From Deltaproteobacteria bacterium (GTDB taxonomy: Bacteria > Desulfobacterota > JAENJC01), in the NCBI GenBank assembly GCA_016844545.1, contig JAENJC010000106.1, positions 1 through 5,532 of the forward strand: a stretch of DNA of 5,532 bases, given 5' to 3'. Positions 4,534 through 5,532 of this stretch are shown here, one piece after another (position 1 is the stretch's first letter; each line of letters starts with the position of its first letter). The position numbers were made by a program, and so were the translations under genes. The notes beneath the pieces are model-generated. The model was not told the DNA's origin, did not search any database, and saw nothing but the letters and a program-made list of their open reading frames with translations.

Positions 4534-5532
4534 TCTTTTTAAGATAGCAGTAAGGAACCTACTACGCTATAAAAGAAGGACAATGCTGACCGCCTCGCTG
4601 ATAACTGTCGGGGTAGTCTTTGTCCTTGTATTTATTTCCGTATCAGGTTCGTTCAAAAACATGATGATAGGGCAGATAACCGATTCAATGCTCGGCCACG
4701 TGCAGGTACACAGGAAAGGTTATGTAGCGTCCATAGAAAACCTCCCTCTGACCCTGAATTTAAAACCTGAAGAGGTTAAAAGGCTGGAGACTATCCTCGA
4801 TACCCAGTCAGAGGTCGAGGCCTACTCCCCAAGGATAAAGTTCGGAGGGGGGTTCAGCAATTTCGCAGAGACAACAAACATACGGCTTAACGGCGTTTAT
4901 CCTGAAAGGGAGTTTAAGACCGTCCCCCTCCTCTCATCAAGGATAGTCGAGGGAAAGAAATGGATAGAGAAGGGAGAGGTAATTGTTCCTGTGCTCCTGG
5001 CAAAGGGAATGAATGTCAATATCGGGGATACGGTAGTAGTTGTTGCGACAAATAAGGACGGCTCTGTAAACGGGAAACAGTTCAAGGTGGCGGGGATACT
5101 TGAAAGCGCCGTCGGGCCTGGCGGCAGGGACGGCTACATACATATTGAGGACGCCCGTGAACTTCTCAGGATGGATGAAACGGAGATAAGCGAGATAGCT
5201 ATCAGGCTTAAAGAGTTCGGCAGGCTGAAAAAGTTTAACGAAAAGCTCGGCGGCCTGCTTTCAAAAGACCTGAATTCCAAGGGAAAGCCTGCATTTGAGG
5301 TGCACACATGGGAAACTCTCTCTCCCTTCTATAACATAGCAAGGATGATAGATGTGATGACGTTCTTTATCAAGCTTATGCTCATAGCCATTGTCTTGAT
5401 AAGCATAATGAACGTCATGATAATGGCTGTTTATGAAAGGATACGGGAGATAGGGACCATAGCCGCCATTGGCACTCTCCCCGGAAAGATTCTTTCCATG
5501 TTTGTGATAGAGGGCTTCTGCCTCGGCATAGT
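4526..5532 (+). CDS. FtsX/MacB-type ABC permease, 3' end outside the window
   Basis: The first 335 residues are present. The ATG at 4526 overlaps the end of the ATPase gene by eight bases (shared ATGCGTAA), the mark of translational coupling; AAGGG lies upstream. The order matches the LolC/E-MacB superfamily: a short cytoplasmic start with basic residues (RNLLRYKRR), transmembrane helix 1 at about 20-41, a large periplasmic domain at about 43-277, helix 2 at about 278-301, then the cytoplasmic coupling segment YERIREIGTIAAIGTLPGKI (303-322), and the start of helix 3. The usual FtsX domain should continue with two more helices beyond the window end. The periplasmic domain is of the MacB-PCD kind and would contact the substrate or an adaptor. 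LolC/E-like and MacB-like roles cannot be separated without the rest of the operon. Confidence 0.93.
   Translation, partial: MRNLFKIAVRNLLRYKRRTMLTASLITVGVVFVLVFISVSGSFKNMMIGQITDSMLGHVQVHRKGYVASIENLPLTLNLKPEEVKRLETILDTQSEVEAYSPRIKFGGGFSNFAETTNIRLNGVYPEREFKTVPLLSSRIVEGKKWIEKGEVIVPVLLAKGMNVNIGDTVVVVATNKDGSVNGKQFKVAGILESAVGPGGRDGYIHIEDARELLRMDETEISEIAIRLKEFGRLKKFNEKLGGLLSKDLNSKGKPAFEVHTWETLSPFYNIARMIDVMTFFIKLMLIAIVLISIMNVMIMAVYERIREIGTIAAIGTLPGKILSMFVIEGFCLGI

Noticed and set aside
4897..5143. Minus-strand frames opposite the permease
   Set aside because: The plus-strand permease frame is continuous and family-like here; these have no domain or ribosome site.

Overview
The window looks like a piece of a Gram-negative chromosome or metagenome contig from a Nitrospirota- or Desulfobacterota-like bacterium. 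This placement is a weak inference. It rests on frequent ATA and AGG codons, a secreted TPR protein with a typical signal peptide, an inner-membrane ABC exporter of the LolD/MacB type, DUF4160/DUF2442 accessory genes, and intergenic repeats of kinds I associate with environmental genomes of these groups. No rRNA, tRNA, CRISPR array or transposase gene is visible.

Layout. Positions 1-990 (minus) hold one gene for a secreted protein, split in two by an apparent one-base deletion at 640-642. Its N-terminal half has a signal peptide and a small conserved domain; its C-terminal half has TPR repeats and runs off the window. Positions 1031-1589 (minus) hold a tight DUF4160-DUF2442 pair. The C-terminal tail of DUF2442 reads into a possible, degenerate integron attC-like sequence. 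Positions 1646-1882 (minus) hold a short antitoxin-like gene with no recognisable toxin beside it. Positions 1929-2017 contain a cluster of short repeats and inverted repeats. Positions 2026-3610 (minus) hold a likely two-gene operon, a ROK-family sugar kinase followed by an M50 (site-2 protease) membrane metalloprotease. After a 218-base divergent intergenic region carrying a good sigma70-type promoter with an 18-base palindrome in it, the plus strand encodes an ABC ATPase (3829-4533) overlapping its FtsX/MacB-type permease (4526 to the window end).

How the parts work together. The ATPase and permease should form one inner-membrane ABC machine of the kind that moves lipoproteins, peptides or drugs, or drives envelope mechanics; the substrate cannot be read from this sequence. 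The ROK kinase and M50 protease share a transcript by position but have no obvious common pathway. The stretch from about 1018 to 2017 looks like an accessory patch: toxin-antitoxin-like small genes, a possible cassette scar and repeats between housekeeping-type genes. I found no clearly new multi-gene system. The strongest leads are the frameshifted TPR gene, the attC-like tail on the DUF4160-DUF2442 pair, the orphan antitoxin-like gene with a possible amber stop, and the palindrome inside the ABC promoter.
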